DNA from: Parvularcula bermudensis HTCC2503
GTDB taxonomy: Bacteria; Pseudomonadota; Alphaproteobacteria; Caulobacterales; Parvularculaceae
Direction: 5' to 3'
DNA length: 64,000 bases
Assembly (NCBI RefSeq): GCF_000152825.2
Contig: NC_014414.1
Span: forward strand, 2,582,501 to 2,646,500
The position numbers and the translations under genes are program-made. Positions 1 to 7,992 of this stretch are shown here, piece after piece. The first letter of the stretch is position 1; the number at the start of each line of letters is the position of its first letter. The notes below the pieces were generated by a model, which saw only the letters and a list, made by a program, of their open reading frames with translations, did no database searches and was not told where the DNA came from.

Positions 1-57
1 CACCACGGGGGGAATCGACAGGATCGGCTCCCGGGATGAAATACGCGGTCCGGCCAT
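1..57 (-). CDS. Probable rhomboid-family intramembrane protease, N-terminal fragment
   Basis: Only the first 19 codons are inside the window. The reading frame begins at an ATG on the minus strand (55-57), preceded by a good ribosome site (AGAGGGGG about five bases upstream), and stays open to the window edge. The predicted start contains REPILSIPPVV, which resembles the REPIFN(I/L)PxVV stretch just before the first membrane helix of many alphaproteobacterial rhomboid serine proteases. The assignment rests on this short motif alone; none of the catalytic region is visible. It could be another membrane protein. Confidence 0.45.
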   Translation of the reverse strand, partial: MAGPRISSREPILSIPPVV

Positions 58-350
58 AAACGCCCCCTCTCATACTTATTGATATGGCGGCTGGGGGGGC
101 GAAGGACAATCGGCCCGCCAGCCGCCCCTCCAGACGTATGACCCGCGCCCCACAACCTCAGGAAAGATTTACCCTCTTTCGGTAAGCTAAACCGATGTGT
201 GACCAGAAGATCTCGTCCCCTCGCCCCCCTCGGCATGCCCTGCCGACCCCAAAGGCGTGTGGTGGGGCGAGGCGCGTCTTGCATTGCGACACCCCCGCCG
301 CGCGCCGTCGGCACGTTGATTGCATAGTGGATCGACGAGGAGCCTAGGAC

Positions 351-902
351 GTGAACATGTTCGCTACTGAGAACTGGTGCATCAAGGTCGACGAAAAAAC
401 GTACGGCCCTTACAGCAATGATCAGATGACCGAATTCGCGAAGCAAGGTCGGCTGTCCTCGCGCTCCTTGGTCGCCCCCGCCGGCGGCAAGAACTGGCGC
501 GAAGCCCGTCACTATCCCATGCTCGCGACGATTCTCGCCAGCGATCCCCAAGACCGTCGCCAGTTCGGCAAGGCCGCCGCCGGCATGCGGCAGGCCAAGC
601 AACCGGCCGACGGGGAAGCAGCCAATTTCGTCGTTATTTTCGACGTAACGCCGGGCACGGCGGGGCGCCTGTCTCACATTGTCAAAGGGCTGGGTGAGAC
701 TATCCGCCTGACCGACAATGTCTGGCATCTTCAGACGACGCTCTCCGCCACGGGCATCAAAAATGCGATCATGCCCCACCTACAGATCCGGGAGATTGTC
801 TATATCGCCGACACGAGCCGAGGTCGGACGACATGGCACAATATGACCCCTGAACTCCATTCCCGCCTGACCAAATCGATCGTCACGACCAAACACCACT
901 GA
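351..902 (+). CDS. GYF_2 (DUF4339) domain protein with Cas2/SinR-like C-terminal domain
   Basis: The 183-residue protein has two parts. Residues 9-62 show the GYF_2 pattern (W, then YGPYS, then a basic GRL, then NWREA), a small domain thought to bind proline-rich peptides. Residues 92-170 start with a FVVIFDV strand, followed by LG, VWHLQTTLSA and a downstream IVYIAD strand. This order resembles SinR/Cas2-like ferredoxin folds, which is my inference from the pattern. A charged linker (65-90) joins them. No signal peptide or membrane segment is seen. The GTG at 351 is chosen because GAGGAG lies eight bases upstream; ATG 357 is the alternative. It sits just upstream of the response regulator. 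Function is unknown. Confidence 0.75.
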   Translation: MNMFATENWCIKVDEKTYGPYSNDQMTEFAKQGRLSSRSLVAPAGGKNWREARHYPMLATILASDPQDRRQFGKAAAGMRQAKQPADGEAANFVVIFDVTPGTAGRLSHIVKGLGETIRLTDNVWHLQTTLSATGIKNAIMPHLQIREIVYIADTSRGRTTWHNMTPELHSRLTKSIVTTKHH

Positions 903-950
903 TCGGCATAGGGAGGTGACGTCTCGCACCGGGGCTGATAGGCCAACCCT

Positions 951-1634
951 GTGTCGAGCGATGGAACCCCCTCCCACATTCTCGTTGTCGATGATGACGA
1001 CAGGCTAAGGTCGTTGACGGCCCGATATCTGCGGGAAAATGCCTTTCTCACCTCCTCCGCGGCTTCGGCTGAGGCCGCTGATCGATTGATGACGTTATTT
1101 CACGTCGATGCCCTGGTTCTCGATGTCATGATGCCCGGCGAAGATGGGATCGCGATGACCACGCGCCTGCGTCGTCACACCAACACGCCCATATTGCTGC
1201 TGACCGCCCGCGGTCAGCCCGAGGATCGCATTGCCGGGCTCGAAGCCGGCGCGGACGATTACCTCCCCAAGCCCTTCGAGCCGCGGGAATTGGTGTTGCG
1301 ACTGCGGCGTCTGGTCGACCGAAAGGATGCCCCGCCAAAGGATCAACCGCTACGATTCGGCGATCATGAATTTCACCCTCGGCGGGGGGAACTCAAACGC
1401 GGAAACGAGACAATCAAGCTCACCGGGGCGGAACTATCCTTACTTCGGGTGCTCGCCAATCGTCCGGGGGCGCCCTTTGACCGGCAAACCCTGGCTGAGC
1501 AAACGGGGAGCGGCGTGGATCGCTCCATCGACGTTCAGGTCAACCGCCTCCGTCGCAAAATCGAAGATGACCCACGGACCCCCTTTTATCTTCAGACCGT
1601 CCGCGGGGTCGGCTATATGTTGGTGGTGGACTGA
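951..1634 (+). CDS. OmpR-family DNA-binding response regulator
   Basis: This is a 227-residue two-domain regulator. The receiver domain (about 8-120) has the acidic pocket at D14-D17, the phospho-acceptor Asp58 in LVLDVMMP, the switch Thr in LLLTARG and the conserved Lys in YLPKPF. A winged-helix output domain of the OmpR/PhoB type fills about 130-226 and ends RTVRGVGYML. It starts with GTG. The histidine kinase begins seven bases after its stop, so the two form one operon. The pair resembles OmpR/EnvZ or the alphaproteobacterial PetR/PetP-type regulators; the signal and target genes cannot be told from the sequence. Confidence 0.93.
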   Translation: MSSDGTPSHILVVDDDDRLRSLTARYLRENAFLTSSAASAEAADRLMTLFHVDALVLDVMMPGEDGIAMTTRLRRHTNTPILLLTARGQPEDRIAGLEAGADDYLPKPFEPRELVLRLRRLVDRKDAPPKDQPLRFGDHEFHPRRGELKRGNETIKLTGAELSLLRVLANRPGAPFDRQTLAEQTGSGVDRSIDVQVNRLRRKIEDDPRTPFYLQTVRGVGYMLVVD

Positions 1635-1641
1635 CTGACCC

Positions 1642-3003
1642 ATGCTCAAGCGCTTCACGCCGAAGAGCCTTTACGGCCGGACAATTCTGATCGTCGTTCT
1701 CCCAATCTTCATGATGCAGACCATCGTGACTTGGGTATTTTTCAATCGCCATTGGGAAGAAGTCACATCGAGCCTGGCAAAGGGAACAGCGAGTGATTTC
1801 GGCTTTTTGACCGGCGAATGGCAGCGCAGGACGACGGATGAGGAACGCGCAACCCTCATCGAAACGGCCGGTCGTGTCCTCGAAATTGAGATGCGATTTG
1901 TTCCCGGTGGGGAGATCCCCAGCGAAGATCAACGCTCGATCTTCAACGCGCTTAATCGCACATTGGACAGGGAGCTCGATTGGTCCCTCGACCGTCCCTA
2001 CTGGTATAATACGACCGGCTTCGACGATGAGGTGGAGACCCGGGTCCAGCTCGACGACGGCTATCTCGTTTATCGTGTTGAACGCAGCCGGGTCGTCGCG
2101 CGAAATGGGCATTTTTTCGTCTTGTGGCTGATCGGGGCAACGGTCCTGCTTGGATATATCGCCCTTGTCTTCCTGCGGAACCAGGTTCGCTCGATCACCC
2201 GTTTGGCAGAAGCCGCCGAAGCCTTTGGGCGCGGACACGATCAGGTGGCGTTCAAACCCACAGGAGCGCGGGAGGTCCGCCAGGCGGGGCACGCCTTTTT
2301 GGCCATGCGGGCCAGGATCAAACGGTTTCTCGAGCAGCGAACCGAAATGCTCGCCGGGGTCAGTCATGATCTGAAGACCCCCCTCACCCGCTTACGGCTC
2401 AATCTCGCCCTCCAGCGCGAGCTTGAGGGCGCAGAAGAGATGACGGCCGATATCGCCGAGATGGAGCGCCTCTTAGAGGACTACCTGACATTCGCGCGGG
2501 AAGATGCGGCGGGCACCCCCGAACCCACCGACATCGGCGATCTGATTAAGGAAATTGAGCAGGACACCGGGCGGTTAGGCCATCGAATAGCGACAAAGGT
2601 CGAGGACGATCTGTGGGCGCTGGCCCAACGCGGCAATCTGAAACGCGCGATCGCCAATCTCATCGACAATGCCCTGAAATTCGGCACACAGGTTCATTTG
2701 GGGGCGGAAAAAGATCGAGATTGGGTCCGAATTTCGGTCGAGGATGATGGGCCGGGCATTCCTGCCGACCAGAGGGAGGATGCTGTGCGGGCCTTTACGC
2801 GCCTCGATTCTGCGCGTTCCGCGACGGCCGGCTCGGGGCTCGGCCTCGCGATCGTCCTGGATGTTGCCCGGGCCCATGGGGGGAGCCTGAAGCTCGACAC
2901 CTCATCCCTCGGCGGGTTGAAAGCGACCATCGCCGTCCCGACCGCCGATGGGCATGCCCCCTACCTCCAGGCTGACACCGCGCCTTTGGACCCAAGGACG
3001 TAG
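1642..3003 (+). CDS. EnvZ-like sensor histidine kinase
   Basis: The 453-residue membrane kinase partners the upstream regulator. A first transmembrane helix lies at about 15-32 and a second at about 158-176, enclosing a periplasmic sensor of about 125 residues. A HAMP segment follows, then the H-box GVSHDLKTPLTRLRL with His242 as the phosphorylation site, as in EnvZ. The HATPase domain shows the N-box (LIDNALKF), the G1 box (EDDGPGI) and the G2 box (GSGLGLAIV). All kinase motifs look intact. Its last 43 bases overlap the 3' end of the convergent bamB gene. Confidence 0.93.
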   Translation: MLKRFTPKSLYGRTILIVVLPIFMMQTIVTWVFFNRHWEEVTSSLAKGTASDFGFLTGEWQRRTTDEERATLIETAGRVLEIEMRFVPGGEIPSEDQRSIFNALNRTLDRELDWSLDRPYWYNTTGFDDEVETRVQLDDGYLVYRVERSRVVARNGHFFVLWLIGATVLLGYIALVFLRNQVRSITRLAEAAEAFGRGHDQVAFKPTGAREVRQAGHAFLAMRARIKRFLEQRTEMLAGVSHDLKTPLTRLRLNLALQRELEGAEEMTADIAEMERLLEDYLTFAREDAAGTPEPTDIGDLIKEIEQDTGRLGHRIATKVEDDLWALAQRGNLKRAIANLIDNALKFGTQVHLGAEKDRDWVRISVEDDGPGIPADQREDAVRAFTRLDSARSATAGSGLGLAIVLDVARAHGGSLKLDTSSLGGLKATIAVPTADGHAPYLQADTAPLDPRT

Positions 3004-4388
3004 ACGACCCGATCCGCGACCACTGGCGGCACGGTGGCGCCGTCTCGCATTTCATAGCGGCCGACAACGGCCCCGTCCTCGGGATCGACCTGGACGAGAT
3101 CCCCGACGGAGGAGGCAAGGACGAGGCTGCCCCCGGCCAGGATCGGCCCCGCCCAAACGATCGCGCTATTCTTCCGGCCCCGCCCTTCATACGCCGTCAG
3201 GTCTTCGCGCCAAGCGACCGCGCCATCGCTGCGATGAACCGCCACGAGGAGACCGTCAGTGGTCACCACATAAATGAAATTGCCCGATACCCACGGCATA
3301 TTCCGGCTCGCGATCGGCTGCTCCCAGACAACGCGTCCGGTCCGCGCATCGATCGCGGAGAGCTGGCCTGAATGACTGATCGCATAGACGGCCCCGCGAT
3401 CGATCACGGGGCTGCCGGCGATATCGTTGAGGCTGGAATAGGCCGTCAGCCGCGAATTCCGCGCCACAAAGGCCGACCATAATTGCCGACCCGAGGAAGC
3501 GCTGACCGCAACGACCTCCCCCGAGGAGAACGGCGCGACCAACAGATCGCCATCGACGGCGGGAGACCCGGAGGAAATGACTCGCGCGGTCTCCTCATAG
3601 CTTTGGTAGGTCCACAAGGTCTCGCCATCTTCCTGGCTGAGAGCGATCAATTCATTCGTGGCCGTCACAAAATAGAGGCGATTATTGGCGGCGGTGGGGG
3701 GATTACGCACCGGCGCGGGGAGCGCCACTTCCCAGTAGACATCGCCGGTGGCCGCATCGAGGGAGGCCGCTCGCCCGAAGCCATTGACGACGAAAATGCG
3801 TCCCGCTTCGTAAGCCAGTCCGCCACCAAAGCCGAGTTCCGCCGGATCGACGCGGCCGAATTGCCAAATGCGCTTTGCCTCCTCCCGCAGATCGGGGGTG
3901 AGTGACCGCGACCAGACTTGCTGGCCGGTCGCCGCATCAAAGGCCGTAATGCGGCTTTCAGGGTCCACCGTGAAGATGCGCCCCTCCGCGACGATAGGCG
4001 GCGCCGTCAGGGGGGCCTTTCGGGCGGCATTCCCCGGCAGGGCACTGCGCCAATCAGGCGTCAGGGCAGAGGGGCCGCTTAAATGGTGCATGGCGTGATC
4101 CGCCTCTCCCCCCGGCTGCGACCATGACGCATTCGAGAAGGGGGGCGGGATCACGATCCGTTCGGTCAGAAAACGCGGATCGACCTCAAGCGGCTCATCC
4201 AGGGCGAGGACGGGTTTGCGCTCAAAGGATTCCTTGACGCCATAGATTTCCAAGGTGGTGTCGACGTCTTCTTCCTCCCCTCCACGACCGAAGGTTTCGC
4301 ATCCGGTCGTCAGGCTCAAGAGACCGACACAGGAACCAAGCAGGAGAATCGAGCGGCGTATCGATAGGGTCAAAACAGTCTTTCTCAC
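2961..4388 (-). CDS. bamB: Outer membrane protein assembly factor BamB
   Basis: The 475-residue lipoprotein belongs to the PQQ-repeat beta-propeller family. BamB is the propeller subunit of the BAM complex that inserts beta-barrels into the outer membrane. The N-terminus has a signal segment ending TTGC, with Cys30 as the likely lipidated residue. Repeated blade motifs of the type AxDAATGxxxW and VxAxSASSGRQLW run from about 110 to the end. The start is GTG 4388, with AAGGATC nine bases upstream. The YfgM-like gene lies 66 bp upstream on the same strand, the usual yfgM-bamB order. The der GTPase gene that often follows bamB is absent; instead envZ converges and overlaps it. Confidence 0.93.
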   Translation of the reverse strand: MRKTVLTLSIRRSILLLGSCVGLLSLTTGCETFGRGGEEEDVDTTLEIYGVKESFERKPVLALDEPLEVDPRFLTERIVIPPPFSNASWSQPGGEADHAMHHLSGPSALTPDWRSALPGNAARKAPLTAPPIVAEGRIFTVDPESRITAFDAATGQQVWSRSLTPDLREEAKRIWQFGRVDPAELGFGGGLAYEAGRIFVVNGFGRAASLDAATGDVYWEVALPAPVRNPPTAANNRLYFVTATNELIALSQEDGETLWTYQSYEETARVISSGSPAVDGDLLVAPFSSGEVVAVSASSGRQLWSAFVARNSRLTAYSSLNDIAGSPVIDRGAVYAISHSGQLSAIDARTGRVVWEQPIASRNMPWVSGNFIYVVTTDGLLVAVHRSDGAVAWREDLTAYEGRGRKNSAIVWAGPILAGGSLVLASSVGDLVQVDPEDGAVVGRYEMRDGATVPPVVADRVVYVLGSKGAVSAWR

Positions 4389-4454
4389 GATTGATGATCC
4401 TTCATAGCCGCCACCTCGCGGGAAGCGACTTAGGGGAGCGTAATGTTTGGCCGA

Positions 4455-5237
4455 TCACTCGGCCCTATCGGCCGCATCGGGGCCGACACCGCCCTCGGGA
4501 TCGGCGGAAGCGGGAAGGCTCGGCAGGGAGAGTTGATCGAGAAGGCTTTGCTCCGGCGACGCCGCTAAGGACAAGGATACCCCCTGTCGGCCCGCATCGG
4601 CCACGGGCGCAAGAAGCCTCGCTCGCGCCGCCAGTCCCGCTGTCACCCCAGCGCCCTGTCCCTCAGCCAGGTCCGTTAGGGCCGCATAGGCGTCACCGTA
4701 TTTTTCCTGCTCAAGGAGGATCAGCGCTTCGAGTTCTCTCGCCAATCCCTTCATCGCAGGGGTTTCCACATCCGCTGCCAGACGGGCGGCAACGTCCTGA
4801 TCGAGGTCCGCCATGATGTATCCGGCCTTGAGGCGCGCAACATCGCGCAACCGCATGGGCAAGCTGCCATCGGCGGCAATCGCCTGTAATTCGGTCGCGG
4901 CCTCAGCCCCGAGCCCTTCGCGGGCCAGATAGGCGGCCGCCTGCATCTCAGCCATCCGTTGATAAAGGCCATCGAGACGATCAGCGGCGGCCAACATGAT
5001 GGCAGCCCCGGCGCTTTCGTCCTGTTCCGCCGCCGCCACGGCCTCGGAAAAGAGCGTGGCGCGCTCAACCGCCGCCCGGTCGCCTCGGCTCTGCGTGATA
5101 GAGAAGGCCCCCACAGCCACGGTCACAATCGCCGCCGCGCCGAGCGCGAGGGGACCATAGCGTCGCGCGGTCGCCATCACCTTATCCTGGAGAAGGTCGT
5201 CGTCGACCTCGCGTAAAAGTGCGTCTTCTTGCGCCAT
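4455..5237 (-). CDS. YfgM-like tetratricopeptide membrane protein
   Basis: The frame is open from 5366, but the ATG at 5237 gives the family-like N-terminus (MAQEDALLREVDDDL), so a 260-residue protein is proposed. It has a short acidic cytoplasmic head, one transmembrane helix at about 27-47, and a long alanine-rich helical periplasmic region that looks like degenerate TPR repeats. Members of this family (DUF2133/YfgM) associate with the SecYEG translocon and periplasmic chaperones. It sits upstream of bamB on the same strand, so the two are probably co-transcribed and act in envelope protein export. Confidence 0.85.
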   Translation of the reverse strand: MAQEDALLREVDDDLLQDKVMATARRYGPLALGAAAIVTVAVGAFSITQSRGDRAAVERATLFSEAVAAAEQDESAGAAIMLAAADRLDGLYQRMAEMQAAAYLAREGLGAEAATELQAIAADGSLPMRLRDVARLKAGYIMADLDQDVAARLAADVETPAMKGLARELEALILLEQEKYGDAYAALTDLAEGQGAGVTAGLAARARLLAPVADAGRQGVSLSLAASPEQSLLDQLSLPSLPASADPEGGVGPDAADRAE

Positions 5238-5499
5238 GATCTTTCGCCTTCCGAACGAGGCCCCGTCCCTAACGAAAGCCGGTCGGATTGAGAAGCCATC
5301 GCTCTGCGGCACCAGGCTTTGCAGCACCGGGCTCAGCAGCCCCGGGGTCCGGCCTCTCCCCCCCAAAGCGCCGTACAGTCAAGTTATCACGGGGGTGGCA
5401 GCGCGACGCTGCAGTGCACAACAAAAAAACCTACACTCTTGCCCCAAAGATGCGTAATGGAGGGACAACAAAAAGAATAATAATAGGGAGGGGGAAGCG

Positions 5500-7260
5500 A
5501 TGGCGTTATTCGACCATGGCGACCTTACGGGTGACGAAGCCGTCAACGAGGTGCTGTTAGCTTATCACCTCGGCAACGCGGCGGAGTACAATGCTACTTT
5601 ACCGGTCATTGACCCCTTCCCCTTGCCAACAGGCTGGCGCTCCTTGTCCGACACAGAAGTTGCCGATCATTTCGACACGCGTTTTACGGTGAGCCGCGCT
5701 TTTGCCCTGGAAAGCCCCCTTTTGGGGGTTAAGGATCGAGGTCTTGAGGTCGTGCTCTACATTGAAGAGGATGACCAGGGTCTCCCCACCCGTCTTTCCG
5801 TGACTTGGGTCGGCACAAACGCCATCGTCGACATCTTCGATTATTTGGTCCTCAATGAAGGGAGCAAACTCGCGGCGAGTATGGAGCCCTTTTTGGTCGA
5901 GGTGATGGCGTTCGCCGATCATCTTGGACTGACGAATGAAGACATTCTCGTCACCGGCTACAGTCTTGGTGCCGCCATGACGAATATCATGGCCCGTTAC
6001 AAGGATACGTTGGCTGACGGATTTTTTGTCGATGCGGACTATATCGGCCACGCCGTCCCCTTCGTACACGATGATCCGGACGTCTACAATTTCGGCTATG
6101 AGAACGATTTGGTCCATCGCATTGCCGGACAGGAACTCGGTCTCCTGCGCCTGCTTAAAGAGGTGGGCGTGAAGGTACAAGGACGAGACCTTGATTACGA
6201 CAACACCACCGACAACGTTGTCATGTTTAATGAACGGTATGCTGACGATAGCTTTGCAGCACCGACATTCGGCCTCTTTAATCTAAGGGCATGGAGCGCC
6301 CACATCAGTGGACTGAATTTTTCGCATCTCCCCACGATTGCAGGGTCGGCTTTCTACGATCTGACCAATCGCGACAGCCTGGTGATTGTCAGCAATCTGA
6401 ATAGAGGGAAAAGCGAGACCTACTGGGTTGAGGACAAAGCGAGCGCCGCCACTCGTGCTGATGATTATTCGGGGTTTGTGATTGGCACGGGGCTGGCCAA
6501 TAAGCTTGCCGATGGCAAGGGGAACGATTTCCTCGATGCCGGGGAAGGCAAGGACCATATCCGCCTTACCCTCGGCTATGACGAAGTCGAAGGCGGAAAA
6601 GGGATCGACACGGTCCATCTCAGCGATAGCGACATCACCGCCTATCGGCTCAGCGATGGCGACCTCATGATCCATGGCGACAGCGGCCTGAAACGACTCC
6701 ATGATGTCGAATTCATCAGCCTCGGCAGCAATGGCGATAATTTGACCGAAAACCGTCAAGCCGTCTTTGCCCTGAAGACAGAGCGGGCCAAAGAAGGCAC
6801 CGACGGCGACGACACCCTCAAAGGCGCCGTCCTCTTCGGCGGCGATGGCAATGATATCCTCAAAGCCGGGGCAAAAGGTGCCCTCCTCCATGGTGGCGAC
6901 GGGCAGGACCGGCTCGAAGACGGACGCGGCGACGACCAGCTCTACGGCGCCGCCCATGATGACATCCTCATCCATTCCCGCGGCAATGACCTCCTCAATG
7001 GCGGCCATGGCAACGACATCTTCGCCTTCGCCGCCAATGCCAGTGGCGAGGTCAGAATCGAGGATTTCGGCCGCGCTTTCGGAGAAACCGACTTCCTGCT
7101 CTTCGCACCGGACATCTTCTCAAGCTTGGGGAACGTCCTCGATAATACCAGCATGACCGAGGATGGCCTGCTCATCCAATCACAAGACCTCACCATCATC
7201 CTCGACCACGCCGATATCGACGCCATCAACGCACAAACAATCCTCTTCGGTGAAGCGTAA
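5500..7260 (+). CDS. RTX lipase, family I.3 type (copy 1)
   Basis: The 586-residue protein matches the layout of family I.3 lipases/polyurethanases: an alpha/beta-hydrolase domain (about 1-320) followed by calcium-binding RTX repeats. The nucleophile is Ser155 in GYSLGA. Asp203 in FGYEND and His268 in WSAHIS align with the family's other catalytic residues, and the Ser-Asp spacing of 48 equals that of the Pseudomonas MIS38 enzyme as I recall it. RTX-like GGxGxD repeats lie at about 340-372 and 434-508. There is no N-terminal signal peptide, as expected for type I secretion guided by the C-terminus. No type I secretion genes lie in the window. The ribosome site is GGGAGGGGG. Its last 900 bp are nearly identical to copy 2. 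Confidence 0.92.
   Translation: MALFDHGDLTGDEAVNEVLLAYHLGNAAEYNATLPVIDPFPLPTGWRSLSDTEVADHFDTRFTVSRAFALESPLLGVKDRGLEVVLYIEEDDQGLPTRLSVTWVGTNAIVDIFDYLVLNEGSKLAASMEPFLVEVMAFADHLGLTNEDILVTGYSLGAAMTNIMARYKDTLADGFFVDADYIGHAVPFVHDDPDVYNFGYENDLVHRIAGQELGLLRLLKEVGVKVQGRDLDYDNTTDNVVMFNERYADDSFAAPTFGLFNLRAWSAHISGLNFSHLPTIAGSAFYDLTNRDSLVIVSNLNRGKSETYWVEDKASAATRADDYSGFVIGTGLANKLADGKGNDFLDAGEGKDHIRLTLGYDEVEGGKGIDTVHLSDSDITAYRLSDGDLMIHGDSGLKRLHDVEFISLGSNGDNLTENRQAVFALKTERAKEGTDGDDTLKGAVLFGGDGNDILKAGAKGALLHGGDGQDRLEDGRGDDQLYGAAHDDILIHSRGNDLLNGGHGNDIFAFAANASGEVRIEDFGRAFGETDFLLFAPDIFSSLGNVLDNTSMTEDGLLIQSQDLTIILDHADIDAINAQTILFGEA
6361..7260 (+). repeat. Direct repeat, copy 1: 3' half of RTX lipase gene
   Basis: This 900 bp encodes the end of the catalytic domain, the whole RTX region and the secretion end. 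Aligned by eye with 8854-9753 it shows only seven mismatches (6546, 6603, 7132, 7143, and three near the end including TAA versus TGA). Upstream of 6361 the two genes diverge abruptly, and downstream of the stop codons there is no similarity. Confidence 0.97.
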
Positions 7261-7379
7261 GGTGTATGATGCCAATTAAGATCCGTAGGCTTTCTTTCAA
7301 CTCGTAAAGATTTAACCTTTGCGGCCAAAGCGCTCTCTTGGTCACGTCCAAGTGAACCAGCTCAATAGTTTCTCTATTG

Positions 7380-7396
7380 TTTGTGCAACGCACAAA
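7380..7396. promoter_or_regulatory. Inverted repeat, possible operator
   Basis: TTTGTGC-AAC-GCACAAA is a perfect 7-bp dyad with a three-base centre, about 100 bp upstream of the 57-codon ORF. Its size and symmetry suit a helix-turn-helix dimer site. It could also be the 3' hairpin of copy 1's transcript, but it lies 120 bp past that stop and has no T-tract. Confidence 0.35.
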
Positions 7397-7423
7397 TACA
7401 CTGAAAATTTTCCTCATATGTAC

Positions 7424-7438
7424 TGACATATATGTAGA
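7424..7438 (+). promoter_or_regulatory. Shared upstream element, copy A
   Basis: TGACATATATGTAGA occurs here, 74 bases before the start of the 57-codon ORF. A 14/15 match lies at 7923-7937, 70 bases before RTX lipase copy 2. It contains the palindrome ACATATATGT and overlaps a second dyad, ATATGT-ACTG-ACATAT (7416-7431). The similar position suggests shared regulation or common descent of the two promoters. Confidence 0.4.
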
Positions 7439-7497
7439 TCTTTCCCCAAAACGTCGCTAAAATTCCATCAATAACGATAAAATATCGGGAGGAACTC

Positions 7498-7671
7498 ATG
7501 ACGATTAATGATCGGTTGGGCCTGCATGGAGAGGCCAATCTTCTTCTCTTTTCTCTTCCTCAACTCGTCATGGACGCAGGACATCCTGACCGGTCACAGC
7601 CCAGCGGCGGAACCGGATGTGAGGGGCGCGACGCTCAGCAGCAGCCTAATGGCGACCGCAAGGCTGACTGA
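7498..7671 (+). CDS. Small ORF (57 aa) with RTX-lipase-like first residues; peptide or gene remnant
   Basis: The ATG at 7498 has a strong ribosome site (GGGAGG, five to six bases away). The ORF runs 57 codons to TGA, followed ten bases later by a stable hairpin. The predicted start MTINDRLGLHGE matches RTX lipase copy 2 (MALFDHNGLVGE) at six of twelve positions, including D5, G8, L9, G11 and E12. After that the similarity ends. It may be the decayed head of a third lipase copy that kept its promoter and start, or a genuine small peptide gene. No known family is recognised. A second ORF in another frame (7508-7705) overlaps it and looks less likely. Confidence 0.4.
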   Translation: MTINDRLGLHGEANLLLFSLPQLVMDAGHPDRSQPSGGTGCEGRDAQQQPNGDRKAD

Positions 7672-7680
7672 CGCCGTCTT

Positions 7681-7710
7681 GGGGATCGGTCTCTCTTTAC
7701 ACTGATCCCC
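7681..7710 (+). terminator. Hairpin after the 57-codon ORF
   Basis: GGGGATCGGT pairs with ACTGATCCCC (10 bp, one G-U pair) around a ten-base loop. The stem lies ten bases after the small ORF's stop. A T-rich run does not follow directly (TTCCC, then ATTT), so it is a weak intrinsic terminator or an mRNA-protecting stem. Confidence 0.45.
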
Positions 7711-7814
7711 TTCCCATCATTTAATCAGATAACGGATATTATTCCTCTATGGGGGGGTCACCATATCCTGCTTCAGGAAGATCCGCCTCCCCTCACCAGA
7801 ATTCGTCCGTTCAG

Positions 7815-7834
7815 CGGCGCCCAAAAAGGCGCCG
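7815..7834. other. GC-rich hairpin in the RTX spacer
   Basis: CGGCGCC and GGCGCCG pair perfectly (7 bp) around CAAAAA. It has no T-tract on either strand. It sits at the edge where the sequence turns markedly AT-rich before the copy 2 promoter and may mark a boundary or act as a transcription end. Confidence 0.35.
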
Positions 7835-7921
7835 AACAATAAAACATGCAATAATCATGACTATTTATTCTATCTATTTAAGCTAACAACAGTAGAGGCC
7901 TGATAATTTTTGCGCTTTTAA

Positions 7922-7950
7922 TTGACATATTTGTAGAGTAGGAAGATAAA
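7922..7950 (+). promoter_or_regulatory. Sigma-70-type promoter for RTX lipase copy 2
   Basis: TTGACA (7922-7927), a 17-base spacer and GATAAA (7945-7950) give a perfect -35 and a 4/6 -10 box in very AT-rich DNA. The predicted transcript would start near 7957 and carry a leader of about 36 bases with GGGAGG before the ATG. The -35 lies inside the element shared with 7424-7438, so a regulator bound there would affect RNA polymerase directly. Confidence 0.55.
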
Positions 7951-7992
7951 GAAATAATAGGCTCTAGAAAAACAAAAATATGGGAGGGTCCT

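Noticed and set aside
1540-2367. Minus-strand ORF of 275 codons opposite the regulator and kinase genes
   Set aside because: It is a shadow of two well-supported genes, with no recognisable domain or start signal.
6283-7008. Long minus-strand ORF (241 codons) opposite the RTX repeats, with a twin at 8839-9501
   Set aside because: It is antisense to strongly patterned RTX coding sequence, its product is low-complexity Ala/Ile/Val/Glu, and it has no ribosome site.
7508-7705. 65-codon ORF overlapping the 57-codon ORF in another frame
   Set aside because: It has no ribosome site and its frame lacks any similarity to neighbours; the 7498 start has a strong GGGAGG.
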